Assembly (NCBI RefSeq): GCF_000832305.1
Contig: NZ_CP010536.1
Location: 2,542,001-2,606,000, forward strand
Source of the DNA: Cupriavidus basilensis
GTDB taxonomy: Bacteria; Pseudomonadota; Gammaproteobacteria; Burkholderiales; Burkholderiaceae
DNA: 64,000 nucleotides
Direction of reading: 5' to 3'
Below the pieces are notes generated by a model, which saw only the letters and a program-made list of their open reading frames with translations, ran no database searches and was not told where the DNA came from. This document shows, in pieces, positions 44,250 to 53,262 of this stretch. Each line of letters begins with the position of its first letter. Positions within the stretch are counted from its first letter, which is position 1. The position numbers and the translations under genes are program-made.

Positions 44250-44519
44250 ATGAGCGACCTGCAGGCACGCTTTGCCCAAGCCCAGATCGACGCCAAGCAA
44301 CTGACCGAGCGCCCCAGCAACATGACCCTGCTGCGCCTCTACGCGCTGTTCAAGCAAGGCAGCGAGGGCGACGCCCATGGCGACAAGCCGGGCATGACCG
44401 ACTTCGTCGGCCGCTACAAGTTCGAAGCCTGGGAAACGCTCAAGGGCACCGCGCAGGAAGACGCGCAGGAAAAATACATCGCGCTGGTGGAAGACCTGCG
44501 CAGCGGCGCCACCGCCTGA
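44250..44519 (+). CDS. Acyl-CoA-binding protein
   Basis: An 89-residue protein of the ACBP family, which binds long-chain acyl-CoA in the cytoplasm as a four-helix bundle. The conserved core is present: LYALFKQGSEGD around Tyr31, then GRYKFEAWETLKG with the Tyr-Lys and Trp residues that hold the CoA. AGGAG lies six bases before the ATG at 44250. The gene is alone and is followed by a strong terminator. Confidence 0.95.
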   Translation: MSDLQARFAQAQIDAKQLTERPSNMTLLRLYALFKQGSEGDAHGDKPGMTDFVGRYKFEAWETLKGTAQEDAQEKYIALVEDLRSGATA

Positions 44520-44535
44520 AGCCATATCGCCAGCT

Positions 44536-44567
44536 GGGTTAGCCGGCTCGCGGCCGGCTAACCCTTT
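44536..44567 (+). terminator. Intrinsic terminator after the acyl-CoA-binding protein gene
   Basis: A perfect 12-bp stem, GGGTTAGCCGGC and GCCGGCTAACCC, with a five-base loop (44536-44564) is followed by TTTC. It reaches the stop codon of the facing MFS gene. Confidence 0.75.
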
Positions 44568-46036
44568 CAGGCCTCGGCCAGCGGCCTTGGCCGTATCCGC
44601 CAGGCCGCCAGGATGGCGGTGGCAATGACGAGGCCAACCGCCAGGAAGGTCTCGTCGAAGGCGCGAATGCGCGCGGCCGGGTCGCCGTCGGTACCGAGCA
44701 CCGCGCCCTGCGCCGCCAGCCGCCATTGCAGGCCGACGCCGGCCAGGCTTACCCCGATCGCACCCCCCAGCTGCCGGATGAAGTTGATGCAACTGGAACC
44801 CTGCGCAATCAGCGAATAATCCACGCCCCGCATCGAGCCCAGCGTCAGCGACGGCAGGATGCAGCCAAGCCCGATCCGCCCCAGCACCGCAAACCCCACC
44901 AGCAGCAGGTAAGGCGTGGCCTGGGACCCCATCGCCATCAGCAGGAACGAAGCCGACAGCAGCGCGAGCCCGAACGACACCTGCAGGTGTGGCGAGACGC
45001 GATGGGTCAGCCGCCCCGCCGCGGCAATGGTCAGGGCCAGCGCGATGCCGGCCGGCAGCAGCACCAGCCCGGCGCGCGACGGCGTATAGGCCAGCGCCAT
45101 CTGCATGTAGACAGGCAGCAGGTAGGTCGATCCGAACAGCCCCGCGCCGTAGATGAAAGCCACCACCGCCCCGGCCGAAAACTGCCGGTAGCTGTACAGG
45201 CGCATGTTCATCAGCGGGTTCTCCGCGCGCAACTGCCACAGCACGAACACCACCAGCATCAGCACGCCAAAGGCTGCCAGCGCCGTGCCGGCAGGCACGC
45301 TCTCGCGCATCTGCACCAGCCCGTTGAGCAGGCTCACGGTGGCAATGCCGGCCAGGCCCAGGCCCTGCCAGTCGAGCGGCTTGCGCTCGCCCATCATGGC
45401 CGAGTCCACCGCCATGAAGCGGCGCGCCATCCACAGCCCGATCAGCGTCAGCGGTACCACCACGAAGAAGATCGAGCGCCAGCCGTAGGCCTCCACCAGG
45501 AAGCCGCCCACGCTGGGGCCGAGCGCCGGCGCCAGCACCACCCCAAAGCCGAACATGCTGACCGCCTTGCCCTGCTCGCGCTCCTCGAACACCCGCAGGA
45601 TCAGGATATTGGGCAGCGGCTGCAGGATCCCCGCCGCAATGCCCTCGGCCACCCGCATGGCGATCATCACGCCATAGGTGGGCGAGAATCCGCCGACCAG
45701 CCCGCCCATGCCCAGCAGCAGCAAGCTGCCAATGAACGTGCGGCGCAAGCCGTAGCGGTTAAGCAGCCACGGCGTGAGCAGCATCGACAGCGTCATGGCA
45801 ATCATGAAGCTGGCCGCCACCCATTGCGCGCTGTCCTGCCCCAGCACGAAATGCCGGCTCAGGTCGGGAATGGCCACGTTGACGATGGTCGACGATACGA
45901 TCGAGGAGACCGTGCCCAGCATCAGCGTCAGCAGCACCAGCCAACGCAGCTGGCTGCCGTAGCGTGCCCGCAGCGATTCCCGGGTCGGGCCGCCCGGCTG
46001 CCTGCCGGCGGCAGGCGACGAGGGCCGCTCGCTCAC
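44567..46036 (-). CDS. DHA2-family MFS multidrug exporter (EmrB/QacA-like)
   Basis: A 489-residue integral membrane protein with about fourteen hydrophobic segments, the layout of the DHA2 proton antiporter family. Motif D1-like SSTIVNVAIPDLSRHF lies in helix 1 and motif A (LLNRYGLRRTFIGS) between helices 2 and 3; motif C-like GVVLAPALGPSVGGFL is in helix 5 and marks drug/H+ antiporters. The start is GTG at 46034-46036, overlapping the stop of the DUF1857 gene as GTGA. No membrane-fusion partner is adjacent, so export probably goes only to the periplasm. Confidence 0.9.
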   Translation of the reverse strand: MSERPSSPAAGRQPGGPTRESLRARYGSQLRWLVLLTLMLGTVSSIVSSTIVNVAIPDLSRHFVLGQDSAQWVAASFMIAMTLSMLLTPWLLNRYGLRRTFIGSLLLLGMGGLVGGFSPTYGVMIAMRVAEGIAAGILQPLPNILILRVFEEREQGKAVSMFGFGVVLAPALGPSVGGFLVEAYGWRSIFFVVVPLTLIGLWMARRFMAVDSAMMGERKPLDWQGLGLAGIATVSLLNGLVQMRESVPAGTALAAFGVLMLVVFVLWQLRAENPLMNMRLYSYRQFSAGAVVAFIYGAGLFGSTYLLPVYMQMALAYTPSRAGLVLLPAGIALALTIAAAGRLTHRVSPHLQVSFGLALLSASFLLMAMGSQATPYLLLVGFAVLGRIGLGCILPSLTLGSMRGVDYSLIAQGSSCINFIRQLGGAIGVSLAGVGLQWRLAAQGAVLGTDGDPAARIRAFDETFLAVGLVIATAILAAWRIRPRPLAEA

Positions 46037-46503
46037 CCCAGCCGTCCGAGGGCGGCCAGTTCGCGGATCTTGCGCACGGTGTCGAGGTCAGCCTCGTGAT
46101 AAGCCGATTTGACGATTTCGGCGAAACGGTCATCGCCGCTGTCGTCCACCGCAGGCATGGTGGTTTCGTAGACAAAGCGCAGCAGCAAGGCGCCCGGGCC
46201 CGGCGTCTCGATCGCCATGGTCAGGGTGCCGCCGGCGTGCTCGTCGGTGGGGGCGGTCTCATAGCGCACGACACGGCGCGGCTCGAAGACAACGCGGTCG
46301 CGAATCGTGGCCTTGCCGAAATGCAGCTTGCGCTCGACCCAGTCGTCGCCCCGCTCCACGATCTCCGCACGGTCCAGCCCAATGACAAACAGCTCGGGCT
46401 CGGCACTGCGCAGCACCAGCCCTTGCCAGAGTTGCTCCGGCGTGAGCGTGTCCAACTGGATATTCTGTGGATCGTTGATCTCCACCAAGTGCTCGAAACG
46501 CAA
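46033..46503 (-). CDS. DUF1857 / SRPBCC-family protein
   Basis: A 156-residue protein that matches the DUF1857 type of the START/SRPBCC (helix-grip) superfamily: MRFEHLVEINDP, then LTPEQLWQGLVLRSAEPELFV, and a helical end with FAEIVKSAYHEADLDTVRKIREL. These proteins have a cavity for a hydrophobic ligand, and no activity is established for this branch. Coupled translation with the MFS exporter (GTGA overlap) suggests that both deal with the same small molecule, which is an inference. Confidence 0.85.
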   Translation of the reverse strand: MRFEHLVEINDPQNIQLDTLTPEQLWQGLVLRSAEPELFVIGLDRAEIVERGDDWVERKLHFGKATIRDRVVFEPRRVVRYETAPTDEHAGGTLTMAIETPGPGALLLRFVYETTMPAVDDSGDDRFAEIVKSAYHEADLDTVRKIRELAALGRLG

Positions 46504-46584
46504 CTTAACTCTCCCGATCTATGGTTAGCCGATATTATGAAGGTCTGTGCCAAGGTCCGCAGCAAAACTTCCCGGAGCCCGCCC

Positions 46585-47301
46585 ATGAGCGCCCTGCCGT
46601 CTCCCGATACCCGAACCGATGTCCTTTGCGCCATCGATCCGCTGCAGGTACTGGTCTACGCCGACTCGTTATCGTGGGGCATCGTGCCTGGCACACGGCA
46701 GCGCCTGCCCTGGCCGGTGCGCTGGCCCGGCCGGCTGGAACTCGCCCTGAACGGCGGGATCGGCAGCAGGCAGCGCCCCGTGCGGATACTGGAAGACTGC
46801 CTCAACGGCCGCCGCACGGTCTGGGACGATCCCTTCAAGCCGGGCCGCAACGGCATCCAGGGCCTGGCACAGCGCATGGAGATGCACGCGCCACTGGCGC
46901 TGGTGATCCTGATGCTCGGCAGCAACGATTTCCAGTCCATGCACCCGCATAACGCCTGGCACGCCGCGCAAGGCGTCGGCGCCCTGCTCGACACCATCCG
47001 CGGCGCGCCCATTGAGCCCGGCATGCCCGTGCCGCCGGTGCTGGTGCTGGTGCCCCCGCCCATCACCACGCCGCGCGGGCCGCTGGCGCCGAAGTTTGCC
47101 GGCGGCGAGCACAAATGCGTGGGGCTGGCGCAAGCCTTCCAGGAAATATGCCGCGCGCGCGGCTGCGCCTGGTTCGACACCAGCACGGTAATCCATAGCA
47201 GCGAAGTCGACGGCGTACACCTGGACGCCGCCAACCACGTCGCGCTGGGCGATGCGCTGGCACCCATGGTCAATGCACTGCTGGCGCCAATGCGCGCCTG
47301 A
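46585..47301 (+). CDS. SGNH-hydrolase-family esterase
   Basis: A 238-residue cytoplasmic SGNH/GDSL-type hydrolase resembling arylesterases. Block I is a variant LVYADSLSWG with predicted nucleophile Ser28; a Gly in the central region and LMLGSNDF (block III Asn) form the oxyanion hole; the last block DGVHLDAANH contains the catalytic Asp and His. GGAG lies eight bases before the ATG at 46585. An upstream ATG at 46536 is in frame but less likely. It is divergent from the DUF1857-MFS pair, 81 bases apart. Confidence 0.87.
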   Translation: MSALPSPDTRTDVLCAIDPLQVLVYADSLSWGIVPGTRQRLPWPVRWPGRLELALNGGIGSRQRPVRILEDCLNGRRTVWDDPFKPGRNGIQGLAQRMEMHAPLALVILMLGSNDFQSMHPHNAWHAAQGVGALLDTIRGAPIEPGMPVPPVLVLVPPPITTPRGPLAPKFAGGEHKCVGLAQAFQEICRARGCAWFDTSTVIHSSEVDGVHLDAANHVALGDALAPMVNALLAPMRA

Positions 47302-47352
47302 GGCCCGCCGGGGACCGCTTTCAGCCTTACGCATCACAGGCGCCGAGTAGAA

Positions 47353-47379
47353 CACTCCTGACAGTACGTGTCAGGAGTG
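47353..47379. promoter_or_regulatory. Perfect 11-bp-arm palindrome upstream of the VOC gene
   Basis: CACTCCTGACA (47353-47363) and TGTCAGGAGTG (47369-47379) flank GTACG. A third half-site TCCTGAC is at 47391-47397, 35 bases after the first. Outer GCGCCG/CGGCGC arms (47340-47345, 47381-47386) extend the dyad. No T-run follows, and the site is 75 bases before the VOC start codon, so an operator is preferred to a terminator. Confidence 0.5.
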
Positions 47380-47453
47380 CCGGCGCACAATCCTGACCTT
47401 CGGGCGGAGTGCTTCCATACGGGCCGCGCCCCCATTCCAAGCAGGGGACTGCG

Positions 47454-47897
47454 ATGCAATTGCTGATCAATATCGACGTCGACGACCTCGCGCACGGCAT
47501 CGGCTTCTACCAGCACGGCCTTGGCCTGCGCCTGGCGCGCAAGCTGTTCGACGGCTCCGTGGCGGAAATGCTGGGCGGCGGCGCGCCGATCTACCTGCTG
47601 GCCAAGGCGCCGGGCACCAGGCCAAGCGCGCGCGCCGACAGCCGCCGCGGCGATCGCCGGCACCGGACGCCGGTGCACCTCGATTTTGTGGTGGCGGACC
47701 TGGAAAGCGCGGTGGAACGTGCGCTGGAAGCCGGCGCCGAACTGGAGGACTGGCCGCAGGATTTTGCCTGGGGGCGGCAGGCGAAGCTGTCCGACCCTTT
47801 TGGCCATGGGCTCTGCTTTACCGAGTGGAAGGGTGAAGGTTATGGCGCCACCGAAGCGGGAAAGGAAACCAGGGAGCCGGCGCTGCAGGATCGATAG
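47454..47897 (+). CDS. VOC-family (glyoxalase/bleomycin-resistance fold) protein
   Basis: A 147-residue protein with one pair of VOC modules: the first half IDVDDLAHGIGFYQHGLGLRLARKL and the second HLDFVVADLESAVERALEAGAELEDWP followed by LSDPFGHGLCFTEW. Metal-ligand candidates are His74 in VHLDF and the Glu near the end (CFTEW). An AGGGGA lies upstream of the ATG at 47454. It stands 165 bases before the monooxygenase genes, with a palindromic site in its leader. Its activity (dioxygenase, lyase or binding) cannot be assigned. Confidence 0.85.
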   Translation: MQLLINIDVDDLAHGIGFYQHGLGLRLARKLFDGSVAEMLGGGAPIYLLAKAPGTRPSARADSRRGDRRHRTPVHLDFVVADLESAVERALEAGAELEDWPQDFAWGRQAKLSDPFGHGLCFTEWKGEGYGATEAGKETREPALQDR

Positions 47898-48062
47898 CGC
47901 CATAGCCCGGCCGTGCCCGCGCGGCCGGGCCAAAGGAAGTACGCCGGCTGGCGGCGCGAGGCCATCCCCAAAAGTGGATATGCAAGCGCGGTTTGCTTCG
48001 TTGGTGGCGCGACAACCTTGTTTTATCGTCTCTCGGGTGCAACTTCGAGAAGACAACGCGGC

Positions 48063-49250
48063 ATGTCCAACTTCGACCCGGACCTGAACGATCCCTTCGT
48101 CGCCCGCGCGGTGGTGCTGCGCGAGACCTTCCATACCGATGCCGTCGCCCGCGACAAGGCTGGCGGCCGGCCTACCGAACAAATCCGCTGGCTCAAGGAA
48201 AGCGGCCTGCTTTCAGCGGGCATTCCCGCGGTGTACGGCGGGGGCGGTGCATCTTGGCTTTCACTGCTGCGGGTCGTGCGTGAATTCGCGCGTACCGATG
48301 GCTCGCTGGCCCACCTCTTCGGCTACCACCATCTGCCCGTGCACGCCGTGCAGGCGCGCGGCACGCCGGCACAGCAGGAACGCTGGCTGCGCGCCGCCGC
48401 CAGGGCGCAATGGCTGTGGAGCAACTCGGGCAATGCGCTGTCGAAGACGTCCAGTGCGCAGCGCGCCCCCGGCAACAATGGCTGGGTGGTCACCGGATTC
48501 CGGCCCTTCTCCAGCGGCAGCCATGTGGCGGACGTGATCCAGCTGGCATGGGAGAACGCGCTGGGCCAACGCCTGATGGGCGTGGTGCCGGCCGATCGCG
48601 CGGGCATCGTGATCGAGGATGACTGGGATGGCATCGGCCAGCGCCAGACCGGCAGCGGCACCGTAACGTTCAACGGCGTGCTGGTGCGCGACGATGAACT
48701 GCTTGGCAAGCCCGACGATCCGCTCACCCCTTTCGCATCGCTGACCACGCTGCTGCAGCAAAGCGTGCTGCTCAACGTGTTTGTGGGCACGGCGCAGGGC
48801 GCGCTCGACGAAGGCCGCGCCTATACCGCCACGCAATCGCGCCCATGGATCCACTCGGGCGTGGAGCGCCATGTCGATGATCCGTGGGTCCAGCGCAAAT
48901 ACGGCGAGCTCGCCATCCGCACCTTGGCGGCAACCGAGCTGGCCGACCAGGCGGCGCGCAGCCTGGATGCCATCTATGGCTACGGACAGGCGCTGACGCT
49001 GGAGCAGCGCGGGCCCGTAGCCATCGCGCTGGCCACCGCCAACCTGTACGCCGGGGAAACCGGCCTGGCCGTATCGAACGAGATCTTCGAGGTGATGGGC
49101 GCGCGTTCTGCCACCACCGCCAATGGCTTCGACCGCTTCTGGCGCAACGTGCGCACCCACACGCTGCACAACCCGGCCGAGTACAAGAAACGCACGGTGG
49201 GCACGTGGTTGCTTACGGGCGAGTTCCCCTCGCCTGCCATCTATCGCTGA
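48063..49250 (+). CDS. Acyl-CoA-dehydrogenase-fold flavin monooxygenase (SfnB/DszC-like), copy 1
   Basis: A 395-residue protein of the acyl-CoA dehydrogenase fold in the branch of SfnB, DszC and related FMNH2-dependent oxygenases. It has an N-terminal helical domain (IRWLKESGLLSAGIPAVYGGGGASW), a middle beta domain (NGWVVTGFRPFSSGSHVADVIQLAW, DDWDGIGQRQTGSGTVTFNGV) and a C-terminal helical domain ending FDRFWRNVRTHTLHNPAEYKKRTVG, the phrase typical of this branch. Members oxidise organosulfur compounds such as dibenzothiophene with reduced flavin from a partner. It is followed by a clear paralogue after 12 bases. Substrate unknown. Confidence 0.85.
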   Translation: MSNFDPDLNDPFVARAVVLRETFHTDAVARDKAGGRPTEQIRWLKESGLLSAGIPAVYGGGGASWLSLLRVVREFARTDGSLAHLFGYHHLPVHAVQARGTPAQQERWLRAAARAQWLWSNSGNALSKTSSAQRAPGNNGWVVTGFRPFSSGSHVADVIQLAWENALGQRLMGVVPADRAGIVIEDDWDGIGQRQTGSGTVTFNGVLVRDDELLGKPDDPLTPFASLTTLLQQSVLLNVFVGTAQGALDEGRAYTATQSRPWIHSGVERHVDDPWVQRKYGELAIRTLAATELADQAARSLDAIYGYGQALTLEQRGPVAIALATANLYAGETGLAVSNEIFEVMGARSATTANGFDRFWRNVRTHTLHNPAEYKKRTVGTWLLTGEFPSPAIYR

Positions 49251-49262
49251 GACAGACCCATC

Positions 49263-50510
49263 ATGACCGCCAACGTCGCCTTTCTTCACGCGCAGGCCGA
49301 ACCAGCGCCCGCGCTGTTCGAGCCGGACACCGGCAACCCCTTCATCGCCCGCGCGGTCTCGCTGCGCGAGCGCTTTGCCGAAGACGCCATCGCCCGCGAC
49401 CAGGCCGGCGGGAAACCCGCGGAGCAGATCCGCTTGCTCAAGGAACACGGCCTGCTTGCGCTGCTGCTGCCGCGCGAAGTCGGCGGCCAGGGCGAAACCT
49501 GGTCGACCGTGCTGCGCATGACGCGCCTGTTCGCGCAGGTGGACGGCTCGCTCGGCCATCTGTTCGGCTATCACTACAGCAGCCTGCTGAGCCCGCGCTT
49601 GCGCAACGCGCCGCAGAAAGCCGCCAGCCTTTGGCGCCGCTCGGCCGAAGGCAACTGGTTCTGGGGCAACACGGCGAACAGCTTTTCCAGGAGCCTGTCT
49701 GGACGGCGCGATGGCGAGTGGTTCGTGCTGGACGGCTACCGTCCCTTCACCTCCGGCTCGCACGTGGCCGACTTCCTGGCGATTGCCTGGGAAGACGCAG
49801 ACGGCGGCGAACGCCGCTTTGCCGCGATTCCCGCGGACCGCGCAGGCATCGTGATCGAGGACGACTGGGATGGCATCGGCCAGCGCCAGACCGGCAGCGG
49901 CCGCGTCACCTATCAGGGCGTGCGCGTGCACGAGAGCGAAGTGCTCGGGCAGCCGGTGCCGTTGAACCCCACCGGCGCGCCGGCCGAGCCCTACCGCACG
50001 GTCACGCCGCTGCAGCAGCAAAGCGTGCTGCTCAATGTGTTTATTGGCACGGCCCAAGGTGCGCTGCGCGCCGGGCGTGAGTACACGGTGCATCAGTCGC
50101 GCCCGTGGATCCACTCAGGCGTGGAGCGCCATGTGGACGACCCGTGGGTGCGCCGGCAATACGGCGAGCTCTGGGTCAAGACCCAGGCAGCCACCGCGCT
50201 GGCCGACCGCGCGCTGCTTGCGCTCGACAGCGTGATCGCACGCGGCGAAGCGCTCAGCGCCGAGGAGCGCGGCGAAGCGGCCGTGGCCATTGCGGCGGCC
50301 AACGTGCTGGCCGGCGAGGTCGCGCTGCAGGTCTGCAGCGAGATCTTCGAGGTCACGGGCGCGCGCTCGGCGGTGCGCAAGACCGGCCTGGACCGCTTCT
50401 GGCGCAACGTGCGCATCCATACCTTGCACAACCCGTCCGAGTACAAGACCCGCAATGTCGGCCGCTGGGTGCTGGGCGAAGGCCATCCGGAACCGGGGAC
50501 CTACCAATGA
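49263..50510 (+). CDS. Acyl-CoA-dehydrogenase-fold flavin monooxygenase (SfnB/DszC-like), copy 2
   Basis: A 415-residue paralogue of the preceding gene with the same domain order and several identical stretches (IVIEDDWDGIGQRQTGSG; QSRPWIHSGVERHVDDPW). It differs in the N-terminal 20 residues and in the loop near residues 225-245, which is longer and Pro-rich, so the two may have different substrates or form a mixed complex. Its stop overlaps the start of the next gene as ATGA. Family knowledge implies use of reduced FMN; no flavin reductase is in the window. Confidence 0.85.
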   Translation: MTANVAFLHAQAEPAPALFEPDTGNPFIARAVSLRERFAEDAIARDQAGGKPAEQIRLLKEHGLLALLLPREVGGQGETWSTVLRMTRLFAQVDGSLGHLFGYHYSSLLSPRLRNAPQKAASLWRRSAEGNWFWGNTANSFSRSLSGRRDGEWFVLDGYRPFTSGSHVADFLAIAWEDADGGERRFAAIPADRAGIVIEDDWDGIGQRQTGSGRVTYQGVRVHESEVLGQPVPLNPTGAPAEPYRTVTPLQQQSVLLNVFIGTAQGALRAGREYTVHQSRPWIHSGVERHVDDPWVRRQYGELWVKTQAATALADRALLALDSVIARGEALSAEERGEAAVAIAAANVLAGEVALQVCSEIFEVTGARSAVRKTGLDRFWRNVRIHTLHNPSEYKTRNVGRWVLGEGHPEPGTYQ

Positions 50511-51859
50511 GTGCATCGAACGGGGCGCGCCAGCGCCAGCTCCACCTCAACATCAACATCCTGCACTCGGGCTTTGTGCCCTCGGCCTGGCGGCTGCCTG
50601 ACAGCGATCCCGCCGCCTTTACCGACGTGCGCCACTACATCCGCGTGGCGCAGATCGCTGAAGCCGGCAAGCTCGACGCGGTGTTCCTGGCGGACAACGC
50701 CGCGATCGTCGACCAGATTCATTTCCGACCGATCCCGGCGCTGGAACCCACGGTGCTGCTGGCCAGCATCGCGGCGGCGACCACGCATATCGGCCTGATC
50801 GGCACGGCGTCCACCAGCTACAACGAGCCCTACAACATCGCGCGGCGCTTCGCCACGCTAGACCATGTCAGCGCGGGGCGCGCCGGCTGGAACGTGGTCA
50901 CCACGGCCGATGTGCCGTCGGCGCGCAATTTCGGGCGCGATGCGGCGCCGGACCATGCGCAGCGCTATGCGCGGGCGGCCGAATTCACGTCCGTCGTCAA
51001 GGCCCTGTGGGACAGCTGGGAGGACGACGCCTTTATCGGCGACAAGGCATCGGGCCGCTTCGTCGACACCGCCAAGGTGCAGCCGATCGCGCACCATGGC
51101 GAGCATTTCAGCGTCCAGGGGCCACTTAACCTGCCGCGCTCTGCGCAAGGCCATCCGGTGGTGGTGCAGGCCGGCGGCTCCGCCGACGGGCGCGAGCTGG
51201 CCGCACGCCATGCCGAGGCCGTGTTCTCGGCATCGCAATCGTTCGAGGAATCGCTGGCCTACGGGCGCGAGCTCAAAGCGCGCGCACAGGCGCTCGGGCG
51301 CGGGCCCGATGCCGTGCAGGTGCTGGCCGGCCTGACCACCATCATCGGCGCCACCGAAACCCAGGCCCGCCAGCGGCGCGACGAGCTGATCGACCTGATC
51401 CCCTGGGACTACAGCCTGGCGCGGCTGGCCGGCACGCTCGGCATCACGCCGGACCGCCTGAAGCTGGACGAACGGCTGCCGCACAACCTCGCGTTGCCCG
51501 CCAACGGCAACGGCAACCACACCTTCTTCAACGCCACGCTGGCGCTGGCGCAGCGTCATGGCTACACCGTGCGCGAACTGATCCGCGAACTGGCAGGCGG
51601 CGGCGGCCACCGCGTGATCGTGGGCACACCCGAGCAGATTGCTGACGACATCGAGCACTGGTTCCGTCACGGCGCGGCTGATGGCTTCAACCTGATGCCG
51701 GATGCGTTGCCCGACGGGCTGCGGGACTTTGTCGACGGCGTGGTGCCGATCCTGCAGCGGCGCGGCATTTTCCGCACGCAGTACGAAGGCAGCACGCTGC
51801 GCGAGCACCTGGGGCTGGCACGACCGCAAGGCCGGCAAAGCACACGCATAGCCGCCTGA
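50507..51859 (+). CDS. LLM-class flavin-dependent monooxygenase (NtaA/SnaA/DszA family), copy 1
   Basis: A 450-residue luciferase-like TIM-barrel monooxygenase. The long insertion form and the phrases FATLDHVSAGRAGWNVVTT, QRYARAAEFTSVVKALWDSWEDDA, and GPLNLPRSAQGHPVVVQAGGS place it in the NtaA/SnaA/DszA branch, whose members cleave nitrilotriacetate, oxidise pristinamycin or open dibenzothiophene sulfone using FMNH2. Its start codon overlaps the preceding gene's stop. Together with the DszC-like genes it forms the same pair of enzyme classes as in the Dsz route, but identity of the substrate is not shown. Confidence 0.88.
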   Translation: MSASNGARQRQLHLNINILHSGFVPSAWRLPDSDPAAFTDVRHYIRVAQIAEAGKLDAVFLADNAAIVDQIHFRPIPALEPTVLLASIAAATTHIGLIGTASTSYNEPYNIARRFATLDHVSAGRAGWNVVTTADVPSARNFGRDAAPDHAQRYARAAEFTSVVKALWDSWEDDAFIGDKASGRFVDTAKVQPIAHHGEHFSVQGPLNLPRSAQGHPVVVQAGGSADGRELAARHAEAVFSASQSFEESLAYGRELKARAQALGRGPDAVQVLAGLTTIIGATETQARQRRDELIDLIPWDYSLARLAGTLGITPDRLKLDERLPHNLALPANGNGNHTFFNATLALAQRHGYTVRELIRELAGGGGHRVIVGTPEQIADDIEHWFRHGAADGFNLMPDALPDGLRDFVDGVVPILQRRGIFRTQYEGSTLREHLGLARPQGRQSTRIAA

Positions 51860-51885
51860 TATCCCTCAACAACCGATAAGCAATC

Positions 51886-53262
51886 ATGGCTCAACGTAGC
51901 GGTTTCCTCAGCCTGGGCGCCTTTCTTTACCCCAGCGGCCACCATATCGCCGCCTGGCGCCATCCCGATGCCAAGGCCGACGCGGGCATCGACTTCAAGC
52001 ATTACATTGCGCTCGCCCAGGCCGCCGAGGCAGCGAAGTTCGACCTGGTCTTCCTGGCCGACGGCGTAGGCACGCGCGGCGACGATGTCGAGTTCCTCAG
52101 CCGTACCGCGCACAGCTACCAGGCGCAGTTCGAGCCCATCACGCTGCTGTCCGCGCTGGCCGCGGTGACGCAGCGCATCGGCCTGGTCGGCACCGTCTCG
52201 ACGAGCTTCAACGAGCCGTATCACGTGGCGCGCAAGTTCGCCTCCCTGGACCATATCTCGGGCGGGCGTGCCGGCTGGAACCTGGTCACCTCATCCAACG
52301 AGCACGAAGCGCGCAACTTCAACCGCGACCACCATTTCGCCCACGCCGAGCGCTACGAGCGCGCGGCGGAGTTCGCCGATGTGGTCACCGGGCTGTGGAA
52401 CAGCTGGGAGGACGATGCCTTCCTGCGCGACAAGGCCAGCGGCCGCTACTATGAGCCTGCAAGGCGCCATGTGCTGGGCCACAAGGGGAAGCATTTCTCG
52501 GTGCAGGGGCCACTCAACGTGTCGCGCACGCCACAGGGCCATCCGGTCGTGGTGCAGGCCGGCTCCTCCGAAGCCGGCAAGGAACTGGCCGCGCGCACGG
52601 GCGAAGCCGTGTTCACGGCGCAGCAGACGGTGGAAGATGCCGTGGCGTTCTACGCCGACGTCAAGGGCCGGCTTGCCCGCTACGGGCGCGAGCCGGATGA
52701 CCTGAAGATCCTGCCCGGCGTATTCCCGGTGGTGGGCCAGAGTGAAAGCGAAGCCAAAGAGAAATTCGAGCAACTGCAAGCGCTGATCGACCCGGTGGTC
52801 GGCCTGGCGCTGGTGTCTGGCCTGACGGGCGGCTTCGACCTGTCAGGCTATCCGCTCGACGGCCCGATTCCCGAGTTGCCCGAGACCAATGCCAGCAAGA
52901 GCCGCCAGCGCCTGATGATCGAGCTTGCGCGGCGCGAGAACCTGACCATCCGCCAGCTTTACCAGCGCGTTGCGGGTGCGCGCGGCCACTGGCAGGTGAT
53001 CGGCACACCCAAGCAGATCGTCGACCAGCTCGAAGAGCGCTTCCGTCAATACGGCGCCGACGGCTACAACATCATGTCGCCGGTGCTGCCGGGCGGACTC
53101 ACCGATTTCATCGCGCTGGTGCTGCCTGAGCTGCGCCGCCGCGGCCTGTTCCGCGCGGAGTACGAAGGCAGCACGCTGCGCGAGCACCTTGGGCTCAAGC
53201 GCCCCGTCCATCCAGCGGCTTGCGCCAGGCCCGCCGCCTCAACCCTTGCCGCTGCAGCATGA
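51886..53262 (+). CDS. LLM-class flavin-dependent monooxygenase (NtaA/SnaA/DszA family), copy 2
   Basis: A 458-residue paralogue of the previous gene, 26 bases downstream. It shows FASLDHISGGRAGWNLVTSSNEHEARNF, close to the family consensus, and a C-terminal QLEERFRQYGADGYNIMSPVLPGGLTDF. The N-terminal part, SLGAFLYPSGHHIAAWRHPDA, is the substrate-side segment and differs clearly from copy 1, which suggests separate substrates or sequential steps. It ends in an Ala-rich tail that overlaps the start of the next gene by four bases. Confidence 0.88.
   Translation: MAQRSGFLSLGAFLYPSGHHIAAWRHPDAKADAGIDFKHYIALAQAAEAAKFDLVFLADGVGTRGDDVEFLSRTAHSYQAQFEPITLLSALAAVTQRIGLVGTVSTSFNEPYHVARKFASLDHISGGRAGWNLVTSSNEHEARNFNRDHHFAHAERYERAAEFADVVTGLWNSWEDDAFLRDKASGRYYEPARRHVLGHKGKHFSVQGPLNVSRTPQGHPVVVQAGSSEAGKELAARTGEAVFTAQQTVEDAVAFYADVKGRLARYGREPDDLKILPGVFPVVGQSESEAKEKFEQLQALIDPVVGLALVSGLTGGFDLSGYPLDGPIPELPETNASKSRQRLMIELARRENLTIRQLYQRVAGARGHWQVIGTPKQIVDQLEERFRQYGADGYNIMSPVLPGGLTDFIALVLPELRRRGLFRAEYEGSTLREHLGLKRPVHPAACARPAASTLAAAA

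Noticed and set aside
47353..47379. The palindrome as an intrinsic terminator of the SGNH hydrolase gene
   Set aside because: No T-run follows on either strand, and extra half-sites point to protein binding, although a factor-dependent terminator is not excluded.
48001..48030. Sigma-54 promoter before the oxygenase island (TGGCGC ... TTGT), considered because SfnR-type control is sigma-54 dependent
   Set aside because: The distance between the GG and GC elements is two bases too long and TTGC is imperfect.
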